From the NCBI RefSeq assembly GCF_003185655.1, contig NZ_QHJQ01000003.1:372001-436000 (forward strand): a DNA stretch of 64,000 nucleotides, in the 5' to 3' direction. This stretch comes from Coraliomargarita sinensis. GTDB lineage: Bacteria; Verrucomicrobiota; Verrucomicrobiia; Opitutales; Coraliomargaritaceae. The translations under genes were made by a program, and so were the position numbers. Of this stretch, positions 45,735-54,276 are shown piece after piece. The notes under the pieces were generated by a model that saw only the letters and a list, made by a program, of their open reading frames with translations, did no database searches and was not told the DNA's origin. How positions within the stretch are numbered: position 1 is the stretch's first letter; each line of letters begins with the position of its first letter.

Positions 45735-46066
45735 GAAAGTAAGATCAAATTTCGGGTAAACTCCTTGCGGCGCAATGACGACATCATCGCTTTATCGTGA
45801 AGGCTTGAGGAAAGCAACCAGGCAGGAGCTGGCCATCATAAAGCGGAACAGAGCATGAACATAACCGGACAGGTAACGAAGCGAAAGCTTCCTGCTGTCC
45901 TTTCCCGACATCAATATCCTGCAGCGAAAAGCTGCTCCGGCGATAAAGGTCCGTCCGAGCGCCTTTCAAGCACACGGACTGGGAACACAATATCTGGATT
46001 TAATCCTCTCAAAACAGTTAAATTTAATTACACATAGAACACTCGAACATCACACCATACGCATCC
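45735..46066. other. Divergent intergenic region with three consecutive hairpins
   Basis: About 332 bases between divergent genes. Three hairpins follow one another: GGACAG/CTGTCC (45867-45900) enclosing GAAGC-GAAA-GCTTC; GCAGC-GAAAA-GCTGC (about 45921-45935); and GGTCCGT/ACGGACT (about 45947-45983). They lie upstream of the plus-strand gene at 46067, in a possible leader. I compared them by eye with common riboswitches (TPP, SAM, FMN, cobalamin, c-di-GMP) and found no match. An open frame crosses this region on the minus strand but looks non-coding. Confidence 0.45.
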
Positions 46067-47035
46067 ATGAAATCAAAAGCCGTCAGCATACTACTATCTT
46101 CACTTTTTCTCTTCAACGTTGGCAGGTCTCAGATATTGAGTATCCAAGCCGTCGATGCGCGGGTCCCGGAAGTTTTCAGTATCCCCAGTACTTCGGCACA
46201 TCTTGATGGCTTACGAATTATTGAGAACAATGGGGACGAGCAGTTTGTTTTCATTACTTTGCTTCTGAATGTGGATTGGGGAGACAGTAATCAGCTTGAA
46301 TTACCCTACAGCGAAGTAACCCTCACCACTGGTGATGAAACATTAGTGCCGGTCGGCACATTTAATCTGGATGGCCGCGTTAAAGATTTTCGCGTTCCCG
46401 TGCGATCCAAGTTTCGCATGCGAGATTTTTCCGGAGGGCGACGACCGATGCCTGAGGAAATTCGCCTCTGCGTAATCTTTCATTTCAACCCGGAGCAGAG
46501 TTTTAACATCGCCCTGAAGGGGCAATCCAAAGAAGCGTCAGCTCGCCCCGTCGCCACCCTACAGCAAGACTACCAACCAAAAATTACGATTGTCGAAGCG
46601 TCTCTGGTCGATCGTTTTGAGAAAGCTCCGACAACGAGTTTTTCCGCAGTCCCCGGAACCGCCGAAGTTCTGGACCCGCCGGTAGGTTCTGTGCTGGCAC
46701 TGACAATCAACGTGGATGCGAGCAAATCGAACAAGGATGCTGGCGGCGGTAGCTACGTTTTCAAGCCATCCGATTTCTATTTAAGCGATGGCCGTCAGGT
46801 CATCCCTTTTCACACTTTGCTAGGCCGGCAAAACTTCATGACCGGTTCACTCTTCTCCGACGGCACTCTGCCCAGCGACGACCCGGAGCTTGTCTTGAGG
46901 GCACAACTCGAGGGAGAGCCCATCAAGGAAGGCACGGATCTAACCATTCTCTTTCTCGTCGATCCCGACACTGAACAATGGGAACTCTATTTCGGACATG
47001 AGAAGGTGGCGGCGATTCCAAGACCCGATAAATAA
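46067..47035 (+). CDS. Exported protein of unknown function
   Basis: A 322-residue protein with a signal peptide at about 1-22 (VSILLSSLFLFNVGRS). The mature part has two similar-looking beta-rich halves (about 23-165 and 170-310), with phrases such as SEVTLTTGDETLVPVGTFNL and PSDFYLSDGRQVIPFHTLL that share a [S]-[E/D]-hydrophobic-hydrophobic-[T/S]-DG pattern, suggesting a duplicated domain. No enzyme motif is seen. It starts at ATG 46067 after the structured leader region and stands alone. I do not recognise it. Confidence 0.65.
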   Translation: MKSKAVSILLSSLFLFNVGRSQILSIQAVDARVPEVFSIPSTSAHLDGLRIIENNGDEQFVFITLLLNVDWGDSNQLELPYSEVTLTTGDETLVPVGTFNLDGRVKDFRVPVRSKFRMRDFSGGRRPMPEEIRLCVIFHFNPEQSFNIALKGQSKEASARPVATLQQDYQPKITIVEASLVDRFEKAPTTSFSAVPGTAEVLDPPVGSVLALTINVDASKSNKDAGGGSYVFKPSDFYLSDGRQVIPFHTLLGRQNFMTGSLFSDGTLPSDDPELVLRAQLEGEPIKEGTDLTILFLVDPDTEQWELYFGHEKVAAIPRPDK

Positions 47036-47226
47036 TGGCTACTCGCCAAGATCCATATCGGCGATGAATCGGTTCCTGACTTAACTGGGCTTTCTTTCGA
47101 CTGCCCCCCTTTATAAAATCCACCTGGAACCGAGTCTTTCGATTTTTCGTTCCACCCCTGTTAAGCCCCTCTGAATTCCCGGGCCTGGCTACGGGAATCC
47201 TTCGGTACAAGATTCTAACTAAAGTG

Positions 47227-47709
47227 CTAAGAAAGCTTCTTTTCGTAAAAAAGAGCACGCCCTAGGGCCGGATCCAGTTCGTATCCGGCGAAGCCGAAGC
47301 GTCGATAGAGGGATTCTGCCCGACGATTCCCCTCGAGAACCTCAAGGCTCAGTTTGCAGCAGTCGAGCTCACCCGCCAGCGATTCAATCGCCGCCAACAT
47401 TCCCTGAGCGATTTCTCGACCACGAAATTCGGCCGCCACGAAGACATCGTGAATATTGAGAATCGGCCGGCATTCAAAGGTCGAAAAGCTCTCAAAACAA
47501 ATCGAAAGACCTACCGCGGCCTCGTCCTCGTATGCCAAAAACACGTAGGTCTGGGGACGCTTGTGCAAGGTTGAAGCCAGATGCTCCTTTGTAAAATCGC
47601 TTAGGCCCGAACCGCCTCCCATCTCGTCGGAAGCGTAGGCGTCAAGGAGCCGCGTCACGGCCGCCGCATGTTCTGGCGTCGAAAGGTCAGCCCGTTGTAT
47701 CTCTATCAT
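47227..47709 (-). CDS. GNAT-family N-acetyltransferase
   Basis: A 160-residue acetyl-CoA-dependent transferase from ATG 47709 (MIEIQRADLS). GNAT motifs are present: LNIHDVFVAAEFRGREIAQGMLAAIE near 86-111, where R-x-x-G/A binds acetyl-CoA (here RGREIAQG), followed by KLSLEVLEGNRRAESLYRRFGFAGYEL near 120-146, motif B. The frame is open to 47784, but residues before 47709 are unlike the family. The acceptor is unknown. It is a lone gene. Confidence 0.88.
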   Translation of the reverse strand: MIEIQRADLSTPEHAAAVTRLLDAYASDEMGGGSGLSDFTKEHLASTLHKRPQTYVFLAYEDEAAVGLSICFESFSTFECRPILNIHDVFVAAEFRGREIAQGMLAAIESLAGELDCCKLSLEVLEGNRRAESLYRRFGFAGYELDPALGRALFYEKKLS

Positions 47710-47853
47710 AATTCGAGATATTAGCCCGAAAACCACCCGGTGCCAGACCATATACTTAAAAGAGGGATCGACGCTAAGAAACACGCGAGAACTGAAATAA
47801 AAAAATCGCGATAATTCGGATGCTCCTGCGCTCCGCAGTGAGGCCTTCGTCAG

Positions 47854-48234
47854 TTAAATATCCTTCCCGCAGTTCGGGCAATATTCGTAGTTGGGCTCCA
47901 TCTTAGTGCCGCAGTCAGAACAGAAGGCCGGCTTCTTGCCGCCCTCCACCGGGTCGCGCGGGGCATCGCGGTGCCGGCGTTCCAAGGGATCGACCTCCTC
48001 CCCCGGTCCGGTGATGTCAAAATGACTGAACCGGTTCTTCGAAGTGGCGTTATAAAAATTGTAGGCGGCACTGCCCAGGGCCGCCAAAATAAAGATCACC
48101 CCGAACCCGACGAAAATCGGCGGCGCACCCATCGATGATGCGGCCACCATCCATAACACGCCAAAGCCCGCCGCGGCCAAGCCGCCAATCCCCCCGGCCA
48201 TCGATGGGCCGCGTCCTGGTTTAATGCTATGCAT
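47854..48234 (-). CDS. Small membrane protein with C-terminal zinc ribbon
   Basis: A 126-residue protein: a Gly-rich N-terminus, two hydrophobic helices (about 14-32 and 38-58), a charged middle and a C-terminal zinc ribbon FCSDCGTKMEPNYEYCPNCGKDI with two CXXCG knuckles. The layout matches many zinc-ribbon membrane proteins of unknown role. It has a low number of polar residues in the helices and no catalytic motif. The gene stands alone, about 145 bases from the upstream gene. Confidence 0.75.
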   Translation of the reverse strand: MHSIKPGRGPSMAGGIGGLAAAGFGVLWMVAASSMGAPPIFVGFGVIFILAALGSAAYNFYNATSKNRFSHFDITGPGEEVDPLERRHRDAPRDPVEGGKKPAFCSDCGTKMEPNYEYCPNCGKDI

Positions 48235-48430
48235 AATTTTTGCGGAAGTTCATAAGAGGCATCAGCCTAACGCAATAAGACAAATACGCTATCCCGGAGT
48301 CAATTGGAGAGTCTTCCAGGCAAAAGATTCCCTTCTTTATCTTTTGCCTTTGCCCTCCTTTTTTCGCCCTGACATCTGAGCAATAAAACTTTCGCTCGCT
48401 CCTCACGGGCAAATCAACGATCCTTAACGC

Positions 48431-48889
48431 ATGAGAAAAATTTTCCTGCTCCTTTGCCTGCCACTCTTTTTATTACTCGGTGCCTGCACCACCCTCGACC
48501 GAGATCAGGAAAAGCCTAAAGTCGATCTCGTCGGCATCACCAAGACGGATAGCGATTCGGACGCCCTGCAATTCACCATTCGGCTCCGCATCCTCAACCC
48601 CAACGCCACACCAATCAAACTCGGCGGGCTTTACTACGAGCTCAGCCTCGACGGACTCGAAGTCATTACCGGTACCGCCAATAACCTGCCGACCATCGAA
48701 GGCTACAGCGATGCCGTCGTTTCCGTACGCTCTGCCGCCGGACTGATCAACAGCGTGCGCCTGGCTTCCCGCCTCATGGAAAGCAGCGGTAACAAACTCC
48801 CCTACTCGCTTCGGGTCAAACTCGGCAGCAGTTCCCGCTGGTTACCCGCCACTACGATCACCGAAACCGGCACTATCCCGATCCGGTAG
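48431..48889 (+). CDS. LEA type 2 family lipoprotein
   Basis: A 152-residue protein with signal MRKIFLLLCLPLFLLLGAC and lipidated Cys19. The rest forms one beta-sandwich of the LEA-2 (late embryogenesis abundant, water-stress) type: the pattern LQFTIRLRILNPNATPIKLGGLYYELSLDG (about 54-83) is the classic opening, with N-P and the following strand. Such lipoproteins are found in the outer membrane of many Gram-negatives with no settled function. ATG 48431 is the only sensible start. Confidence 0.85.
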   Translation: MRKIFLLLCLPLFLLLGACTTLDRDQEKPKVDLVGITKTDSDSDALQFTIRLRILNPNATPIKLGGLYYELSLDGLEVITGTANNLPTIEGYSDAVVSVRSAAGLINSVRLASRLMESSGNKLPYSLRVKLGSSSRWLPATTITETGTIPIR

Positions 48890-49022
48890 TCACTTGATTT
48901 TCACAGCAGGCATGATCCGCCTAACTCTTTTTTGATACCGGAGTGTCTACACAGGTTGGGTTCCCTGCTCGCTTTCTAGGCGATGTGTCATGCTTCAAAA
49001 CGCTCCCCGCTGATCTCACAAA

Positions 49023-49048
49023 AAAGGTGCCTCCTTCGAGGCACCTTT
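49023..49048 (-). terminator. Rho-independent terminator after the [R/K]PE-repeat gene
   Basis: AAAGGTGCCTC and GAGGCACCTTT form a perfect 11-bp stem around CTTC. On the minus strand the stem is followed by a run of T (seen as the A-run at about 49019-49025). It lies 24 bases past the stop of the repeat-protein gene. Confidence 0.88.
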
Positions 49049-49071
49049 GAGATCACAATACTAAAATAATC

Positions 49072-50085
49072 CTATCGGTTCGGGCGACCGGGTATTTCCG
49101 GACGTTCCGGCTTTTCAGGACGCTCCGGTCTTTCGGGCTTTTCGGGGCGTTCGGGTTTTTCAGGTCTTTCGGGCTTCTCAGGGCGCTCTGGCTTTTCAGG
49201 CCGTTCGGGCTTCTCAGGGCGATCCGGAAGTTCCGGACGGCCGACCCCCTCGGGCTTACCTGCGCTTTCGGGCTTTCCGGCGAATTGTGGGCGAGCCTGA
49301 ATACCGGAAGGAGCACCGGCCTCTGCAGAGCGGGCATTCGCAGACTGCCCGGCGGAGGGTTGTGCACCAATGCCTTGGGCGCCGGCACCGTTTGAAACGA
49401 GTGAACCGAGGCTCACACCATAGAGCTCCATGCTGATTTCTCCCCAACCTGCGCCTTCGGCACGCATTTCCATAATTCCATCAGCCACCGCCGGATCCGT
49501 GCCGAACAGGGTGCCTGAGATACTGGCAAGGTCCCCTTCGATCTCCAGTTGGCTCAAACTTTCCTCAGCCAATAACATTGCAATATTAACTTCCCCAAAT
49601 CCGAGCGGTTCGGAAGTATTTTCCACCGTCACGGTCTCAACGACGGTTTGTGTTTCTGTCGTCGTCACAGGAACCGGATTGCCATCGGCATCCAGAATAG
49701 TCTGCGTCTCCATCGTCATCACCGGAACCTCGTTCCCATCGGCGTCCAATTCGTAAACCGGATCACCGTTGGCATCAAGTTCCTGCACTTCGACTTCAAC
49801 TGTTTCATAAACAGTATTGCCCTCATCGTCCACCAGCGGAACCTCAACTTCAACTTCGGTTTCCACGTCATAACTGAGATCACTACCCGTTCGAAGTGCT
49901 TCAACCAGTGTCGTCGAATCATCACCGGCAAAGTCTTCAAAGTCGTTGGACAGACTGTCGATGACCTTTTGCTCGCCTGTCGAGATGAAGGTCGGATCTT
50001 CCGTTTCAGTCACGGTTTGACCGCTGACCAGACCTGTACTGCCGATGATGGCAGCGATGGAGATATATGTCTTTTTTGTATTCAT
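49072..50085 (-). CDS. Exported acidic protein with C-terminal [R/K]PE tripeptide repeats
   Basis: A 337-residue protein with a signal peptide at about 1-22 (MNTKKTYISIAAIIGSTGLVSG). Residues 23-165 are acidic and Thr/Val/Glu-rich (VETEVEVEVPLVDDEGNTV, with DANGDPVYELDADGNEVP). Residues 165-235 have a helical segment. From about 260 the chain becomes GKPE/GRPE-like, and from about 288 to the end it is a near-perfect tripeptide repeat of Arg-Pro-Glu and Lys-Pro-Glu, closing PGRPNR. The repeat should be an extended, alternately charged rod. It is probably co-transcribed with the beta-barrel gene 23 bases upstream. I know of no family. Confidence 0.7.
   Translation of the reverse strand: MNTKKTYISIAAIIGSTGLVSGQTVTETEDPTFISTGEQKVIDSLSNDFEDFAGDDSTTLVEALRTGSDLSYDVETEVEVEVPLVDDEGNTVYETVEVEVQELDANGDPVYELDADGNEVPVMTMETQTILDADGNPVPVTTTETQTVVETVTVENTSEPLGFGEVNIAMLLAEESLSQLEIEGDLASISGTLFGTDPAVADGIMEMRAEGAGWGEISMELYGVSLGSLVSNGAGAQGIGAQPSAGQSANARSAEAGAPSGIQARPQFAGKPESAGKPEGVGRPELPDRPEKPERPEKPERPEKPERPEKPERPEKPERPERPEKPERPEIPGRPNR
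49085..49224 (-). repeat. Tandem repeat encoding the [R/K]PE units
   Basis: About fourteen 9-base units, mostly in alternating pairs (18-base period), encode Arg-Pro-Glu and Lys-Pro-Glu. Codon choice varies between units, so the array has been kept at protein level and is not freshly amplified. It might still vary in copy number by slippage. Confidence 0.8.
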
Positions 50086-50108
50086 AATGTCTTTGTTGTT
50101 TTTGGGGA

Positions 50109-50888
50109 CTATAGAGAGTAGCTAAGCGAAAGACCACCACCCGCATCGGGGCTGCCGTCGGTTAAGCCGAAGTAGGTATAACCGGTTAACTTCCAGTCTT
50201 CGTTCAGGCTGTGGGATAAATAACTGAAGATCTCAACGGAGTCCTCAGAGGAATCACTGCTGGCTTCCTGAAAATCCAAAGTCGCTCCAATATTGGTCTT
50301 GTCGTTAAGCCGGTAATCAGCACCAACCGAGATGTAGAATACGTTGTCCAGCTCGTAATCGTCCGGGTCACCCTTGATCTTGTAGGCCACCGTAGCGATC
50401 GGCGTGAGCTGGCCGAGTGGCTTGAAAAAATCCAGCTGCAAGGTGTAGTCGAACTCCCCGGTTCCTAGTCCCCGGTCTTCATCGGCTGTAGGAATTTTTA
50501 CCTTACCCACCAAATCCAGGTAGAACCACTCGGCGGGAATCTCCTCCACACTATAACTCAAGGAGGTCCAAATATCACCGAGACCCGACTCCGTCGTCGT
50601 GCGGGTGCCCCCGTCACCAATAATGACACCACCATCACCTCCTCCGACAACATTGCCCGGTCCTTTGATTTGAATCCAGGGTATCGTCACCTTCGCCTTC
50701 CAGGGATTGTTGGCATAGCTCAAAGTAAGCGGAACAAAAAGAATTTCCGTATCCACATCGCTGCCATAATCACCGGAGCTGTAGTCTACGCCGGAGCTGA
50801 TTTTAAACTGCTCTGCACCTACAGTAACGAGAGCACATAAGCTAAGGATAAGAAGTCCGAGGTATTGAATGGTTCGTGTTAATTGCAT
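50109..50888 (-). CDS. Outer-membrane beta-barrel protein
   Basis: A 259-residue exported protein with a signal peptide of about 25 residues (LGLLILSLCALVTVGA). The rest alternates polar and hydrophobic residues as in a beta barrel and ends in an LSLSYSL strand. Repeats of aromatic-plus-Gly/Asp turns (FKISSGVDYSSGDYG, FYISVGADYRLNDKTNIG, YTYFGLTDGSPDAGGG) fit an outer-membrane transporter or structural porin. The Gly-rich loop near 80-92 is odd. I cannot identify a ligand. It precedes the [R/K]PE-repeat gene by 23 bases. Confidence 0.72.
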   Translation of the reverse strand: MQLTRTIQYLGLLILSLCALVTVGAEQFKISSGVDYSSGDYGSDVDTEILFVPLTLSYANNPWKAKVTIPWIQIKGPGNVVGGGDGGVIIGDGGTRTTTESGLGDIWTSLSYSVEEIPAEWFYLDLVGKVKIPTADEDRGLGTGEFDYTLQLDFFKPLGQLTPIATVAYKIKGDPDDYELDNVFYISVGADYRLNDKTNIGATLDFQEASSDSSEDSVEIFSYLSHSLNEDWKLTGYTYFGLTDGSPDAGGGLSLSYSL

Positions 50889-51368
50889 AATGGATAGCTT
50901 GTTTTGGCTATCGCAGACACAATGAACAAGACTGATAAAAACAATCGTAAACCACTGGAAGTGAGCAGTATAAGAAGTTATTAACGCCTAATAAACACAA
51001 GACCCCAGAAAAGGAATTCAGGCTCCCGAAAAGAGTTTGAGGGATCAAAGCCAGCCCGGTTCAGGAAATGAACGTAGGTCCCCGAAGTGTGTGACCGTAC
51101 AGATTCAGGGATCCGTAATTACCTAGTAAAATCAAAGATCGCGCAGGAAAATAGATTCCCTACCTCACCCTGGAAACCGGAAAAGATAGTATCATTCATG
51201 ACGGATTACCCGATGCATTTCAGGCATATTGGATTCGATTCGTTACGGATGACGAGGCAACCGCAAGTACCCAGATCAGCTACGATTAGCACCCGGTACT
51301 TCTGACGTGTAGGCAGATCAAAAAAAAGCCTGACCGAATTCTATCGGTTCAGACCCTTTAACGCCTCA
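50889..51368. other. Intergenic region, no gene recognised
   Basis: About 480 bases between two minus-strand genes. It includes the terminator of the SGNH gene (51320-51354) and, at the other end, the promoter of the beta-barrel gene. A frame of 72 codons on the plus strand (51087-51305) has no family likeness and I do not call it. I saw no tRNA, riboswitch or inverted-repeat element. Confidence 0.5.
51320..51354 (-). terminator. Rho-independent terminator after the SGNH hydrolase gene
   Basis: On the minus strand, GTCTGAACCGA pairs with TCGGTCAGGC (one bulge and a G-T pair) and is followed by eight T. It lies 14-50 bases past the hydrolase stop. Confidence 0.7.
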
Positions 51369-52220
51369 CTAAATCGGCCCCAAGGCGATCAGGCGCTCTA
51401 TCTCGGGCTGGATCGCATCGGCCATTATTTCGTAACCCTTGGGCGTCAGATGCGTGCCATCAGTGAACAGCTCCGACTTAAGCTTGCCGTTCCCGTCGAT
51501 AAACCGGTCTTCCAAGTCAAGAAATACGACCTCGTCTTTGGGGTAATGGTAGCTTGCGAGGAGACGATTCGTCTCCCGGCACTTGGCCCACTTAACCTCC
51601 TGCTGGACCGGAAGGATGCCCAGCACAATCACCCGCGTCGTCGGCAGCTTCTTACGGAAGGCCTGGGCCACGGCACGGATGCCGTGCGCGACCTCGCTGG
51701 GCGGCGTGTCGATGCCGAGATCCCACTGAACATTCCCGCCATCGCTCTGCGTAACCACATAGTTGTTCGTGCCGCAGAGCAGGACGGCCACATTCGGTGC
51801 TCCCCCCTTCGGGAAGTCGAGATTGCCGTGGTTCACCCGATAGAGCATGACCGGAGTAATGTCACCGGAATTGCCCATATTGATCGGGTTGTACTTGGCG
51901 AATCGCGCGTCCCAGACCGCTTGACCTGAGCCCCTCAGCATCGTCCAGTCCATGGTGATGGAGTCGCCAAAGAAGACGAGCTGCACATCCTCCGCCGCCG
52001 CGACCGCTTTGTTCACGCGTTGGAACTGTCCATGCCAGTAGTCGTCGTGGATCTTCTCGGGCATCCTCGTGCTGGACGACGCCGGGATCGGGTCCCGGAA
52101 GTCCGGCACTTCGGATGGGGCGCCCTGCTTCGAAGCGGAGCGGCAGGCGCACAAGGATAAGGCGAGAATGCTTACAGTCAGCGCAACATTGCCCGTACGA
52201 ATGAATCGATGATGGAACAA
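51369..52220 (-). CDS. SGNH/GDSL-family hydrolase, probable lipoprotein
   Basis: A 283-residue exported esterase. The N-terminal signal ends LSLCAC, so Cys26 (or Cys24) is probably lipidated. The four SGNH blocks are visible: block I FFGDSITMDW with the Ser nucleophile (about 83-92), block II GNSGDITPVML (about 116-126), block III LCGTNNYV (about 149-156) and block V DGTHLTPKGYE with Asp/His (about 254-264). The order suits the platelet-activating-factor acetylhydrolase-like group that acts on sugar esters. It is a lone gene followed by a terminator. Confidence 0.88.
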   Translation of the reverse strand: MFHHRFIRTGNVALTVSILALSLCACRSASKQGAPSEVPDFRDPIPASSSTRMPEKIHDDYWHGQFQRVNKAVAAAEDVQLVFFGDSITMDWTMLRGSGQAVWDARFAKYNPINMGNSGDITPVMLYRVNHGNLDFPKGGAPNVAVLLCGTNNYVVTQSDGGNVQWDLGIDTPPSEVAHGIRAVAQAFRKKLPTTRVIVLGILPVQQEVKWAKCRETNRLLASYHYPKDEVVFLDLEDRFIDGNGKLKSELFTDGTHLTPKGYEIMADAIQPEIERLIALGPI

Positions 52221-52413
52221 AACGGTTTCTTTTAACGGATGAACACTAAATTGATATCGTTCCCTTTCCTAAAGGGAACGATAACCAGGTCGAACGCAAA
52301 AGGGAATGATTCGACCAGGGATAAAAGGGCCACCCAACTTAGGTCAGCCATCCGGAAAACAAGCACGATTTGAGTAGCAATTTAAGGTAAGGTTCAAATA
52401 GCTTACCCGCCCC

Positions 52414-54150
52414 ATGTATGAACTCAGAACGTACCAGCAGGAGGCTGTTGATCGCACCCTCAATTACTTCAGGAAGCGACGGAGCCCTGCGGTAATCGTT
52501 TTGCCGACGGGTGCGGGGAAGAGCCTGGTCATTGCTGAGTTGGCCAAGATCGCCAAGGGCCGGGTCCTGGTACTCGCGCATGTTAAAGAGCTGGTCGAGC
52601 AAAACCACTTGAAGTATGAAAGCTACGGCCTGAAGGCCGGCATCTATTCGGCCGGATTGAATCAGAAGGATCGCTCGGAAAAGGTCATCTTCGGCAGCAT
52701 CCAGTCGGTCGCCAAGGCGGATGATGCCTTTTTTGGTGATTTCACACTGGTGGTGATCGATGAATGTCACCGCGTCGGGGTGGAACCGGAGAGCCAGTAC
52801 GCGAAAGTCCTGGAACAACTTAAGAAAAACAATCCGCGCATTTGCATCCTGGGGCTGACCGCGACCCCCTATCGTTTGGGACTCGGATGGATCTACAACT
52901 ACGCGCTCCGCGGCGAGGTGAAAACGCAGGAGCGCCGCTTCTTCAAGCACTGCATCTACGACCTGCCACTGCAGTACATGATCCAAAACCGATACCTGAC
53001 GCCCCCGGTCAAGGTCGACAACCCTGTGACCTCTTACGACTTCTCGGAGCTAACCGAGGGAAGCGATAGCTACACCATGGCACAACTGGAGGAAGTACTC
53101 CAACGGCAGAGACGACTGACGCCCCTGATCATCAAAAACATTATTGATATCACGGAGAGTGACCAGAGGCAGGGCGTAATGATTTTCAGCGCCACGGTGA
53201 AACACGCGGAAGAAATTATGGAAAATCTGCCACCGGGGCATGCGCGACTGGTCGTGGGGACCACCGAGGCGAGCGAGCGCGCCCAGATCGTCGATGAGTT
53301 TAAGAGGAAAGCCTTCAAATATATGGTCAACGTCTCCGTGCTGACGACCGGCTTCGACGCCGCCCATGTCGATGTCATCGCCATTCTGCGGCCCACCGAA
53401 TCGGTGAGTTTATATCAGCAAATCATCGGCCGCGGTTTGCGTTTGGATACCGATAAAAAGGATTGTCTGGTTTTGGATTACACCGGGATGGGGCACAGCA
53501 TTTTCAGTCCGGAGATTGGCGAGAGGAAGCCGGCATCGGAATCGGTCGCCGTGCAGGTGCCCTGCCCCGAATGCGGCTTCGTCAATGACTTCTGGGGGAT
53601 CGTCGACGAGGACGGGAATCTGCTGGAGCACTATGGGCGGAAGTGCCGCGGTGGGCAGACGAATCCGCAAACCTACGAATTCACGCCCTGCAGTTATCGT
53701 TTCCGCTTCAAGGTCTGCAACCAATGCTCGGCTGAAAATGATATCACCGCCCGGGAGTGCCGTCGCTGCGGCAGTGTGTTGATCGACGCCGACGAAAAGC
53801 TCAAGCAGGCGAGGCTCTCAAAAGACGCCCACGTGCTCACGCCGGATTCGATCGAGATGCTGGAGCGCGTCGACAAAAACGGGAATCCTTTCCTTCAGGT
53901 AAAGTATTACGATTACGACGCCAACTTCCTCTCCGAAGTACACTACCTCAACGATCCAACCCGGCTGAAGAAGTTTACGATCAACTTTTTGAGGTCGCAC
54001 ATGCGAAGGCCCGAATCGAAGCTCAACATCAGCTCGGTGAGCGATGTCGTCGACATACAATCAAACCTCAGGATGCCCGCATTCCTCATCGCCCGCAAGC
54101 AGGGCAAGTTTTGGAAAATTACCGAGAAAATATTCAGCGAAGAACTGTAA
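52414..54150 (+). CDS. radD: RadD/YejH-like superfamily II helicase
   Basis: A 578-residue DNA helicase. Residues 5-200 are the first RecA-like lobe: Walker A LPTGAGKS (30-37), DECH (116-119) and LTATPYR near 148-154. The second lobe includes [26 protein letters not shown] and QQIIGRGLR (motif VI). A cysteine-rich region near 378-455 has CPECG, then C-x2-C and CRRCG pairs, consistent with zinc ribbons. Length, DECH box and zinc region match E. coli RadD (586 residues), which assists recombination and repair. The start is ATG 52414. Confidence 0.85.
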   Translation: MYELRTYQQEAVDRTLNYFRKRRSPAVIVLPTGAGKSLVIAELAKIAKGRVLVLAHVKELVEQNHLKYESYGLKAGIYSAGLNQKDRSEKVIFGSIQSVAKADDAFFGDFTLVVIDECHRVGVEPESQYAKVLEQLKKNNPRICILGLTATPYRLGLGWIYNYALRGEVKTQERRFFKHCIYDLPLQYMIQNRYLTPPVKVDNPVTSYDFSELTEGSDSYTMAQLEEVLQRQRRLTPLIIKNIIDITESDQRQGVMIFSATVKHAEEIMENLPPGHARLVVGTTEASERAQIVDEFKRKAFKYMVNVSVLTTGFDAAHVDVIAILRPTESVSLYQQIIGRGLRLDTDKKDCLVLDYTGMGHSIFSPEIGERKPASESVAVQVPCPECGFVNDFWGIVDEDGNLLEHYGRKCRGGQTNPQTYEFTPCSYRFRFKVCNQCSAENDITARECRRCGSVLIDADEKLKQARLSKDAHVLTPDSIEMLERVDKNGNPFLQVKYYDYDANFLSEVHYLNDPTRLKKFTINFLRSHMRRPESKLNISSVSDVVDIQSNLRMPAFLIARKQGKFWKITEKIFSEEL

Positions 54151-54276
54151 ACGGCATGGTTCGAGAAAAGTTTGAATCCAAATTATCTACCGTGGCCCGA
54201 TGGGTACCAGGTGCGTGAGCTTGAGATTTTGCGTTTGCCCCTTTTGAGGCCATATTTTCACACTGACTACTTACAG

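Noticed and set aside
45784..45990. 68-residue minus-strand frame across the hairpin region
   Set aside because: It spans three stable hairpins and has no family likeness. It is better explained as structured non-coding DNA.
49085..49260. CRISPR-like regular repeats
   Set aside because: The repeats are in frame, contiguous and encode [R/K]PE tripeptides. There are no spacers and no cas genes in the window.
51087..51305. 72-residue plus-strand open frame
   Set aside because: No family likeness, no ribosome-binding site and a biased composition. Surrounded by non-coding DNA.
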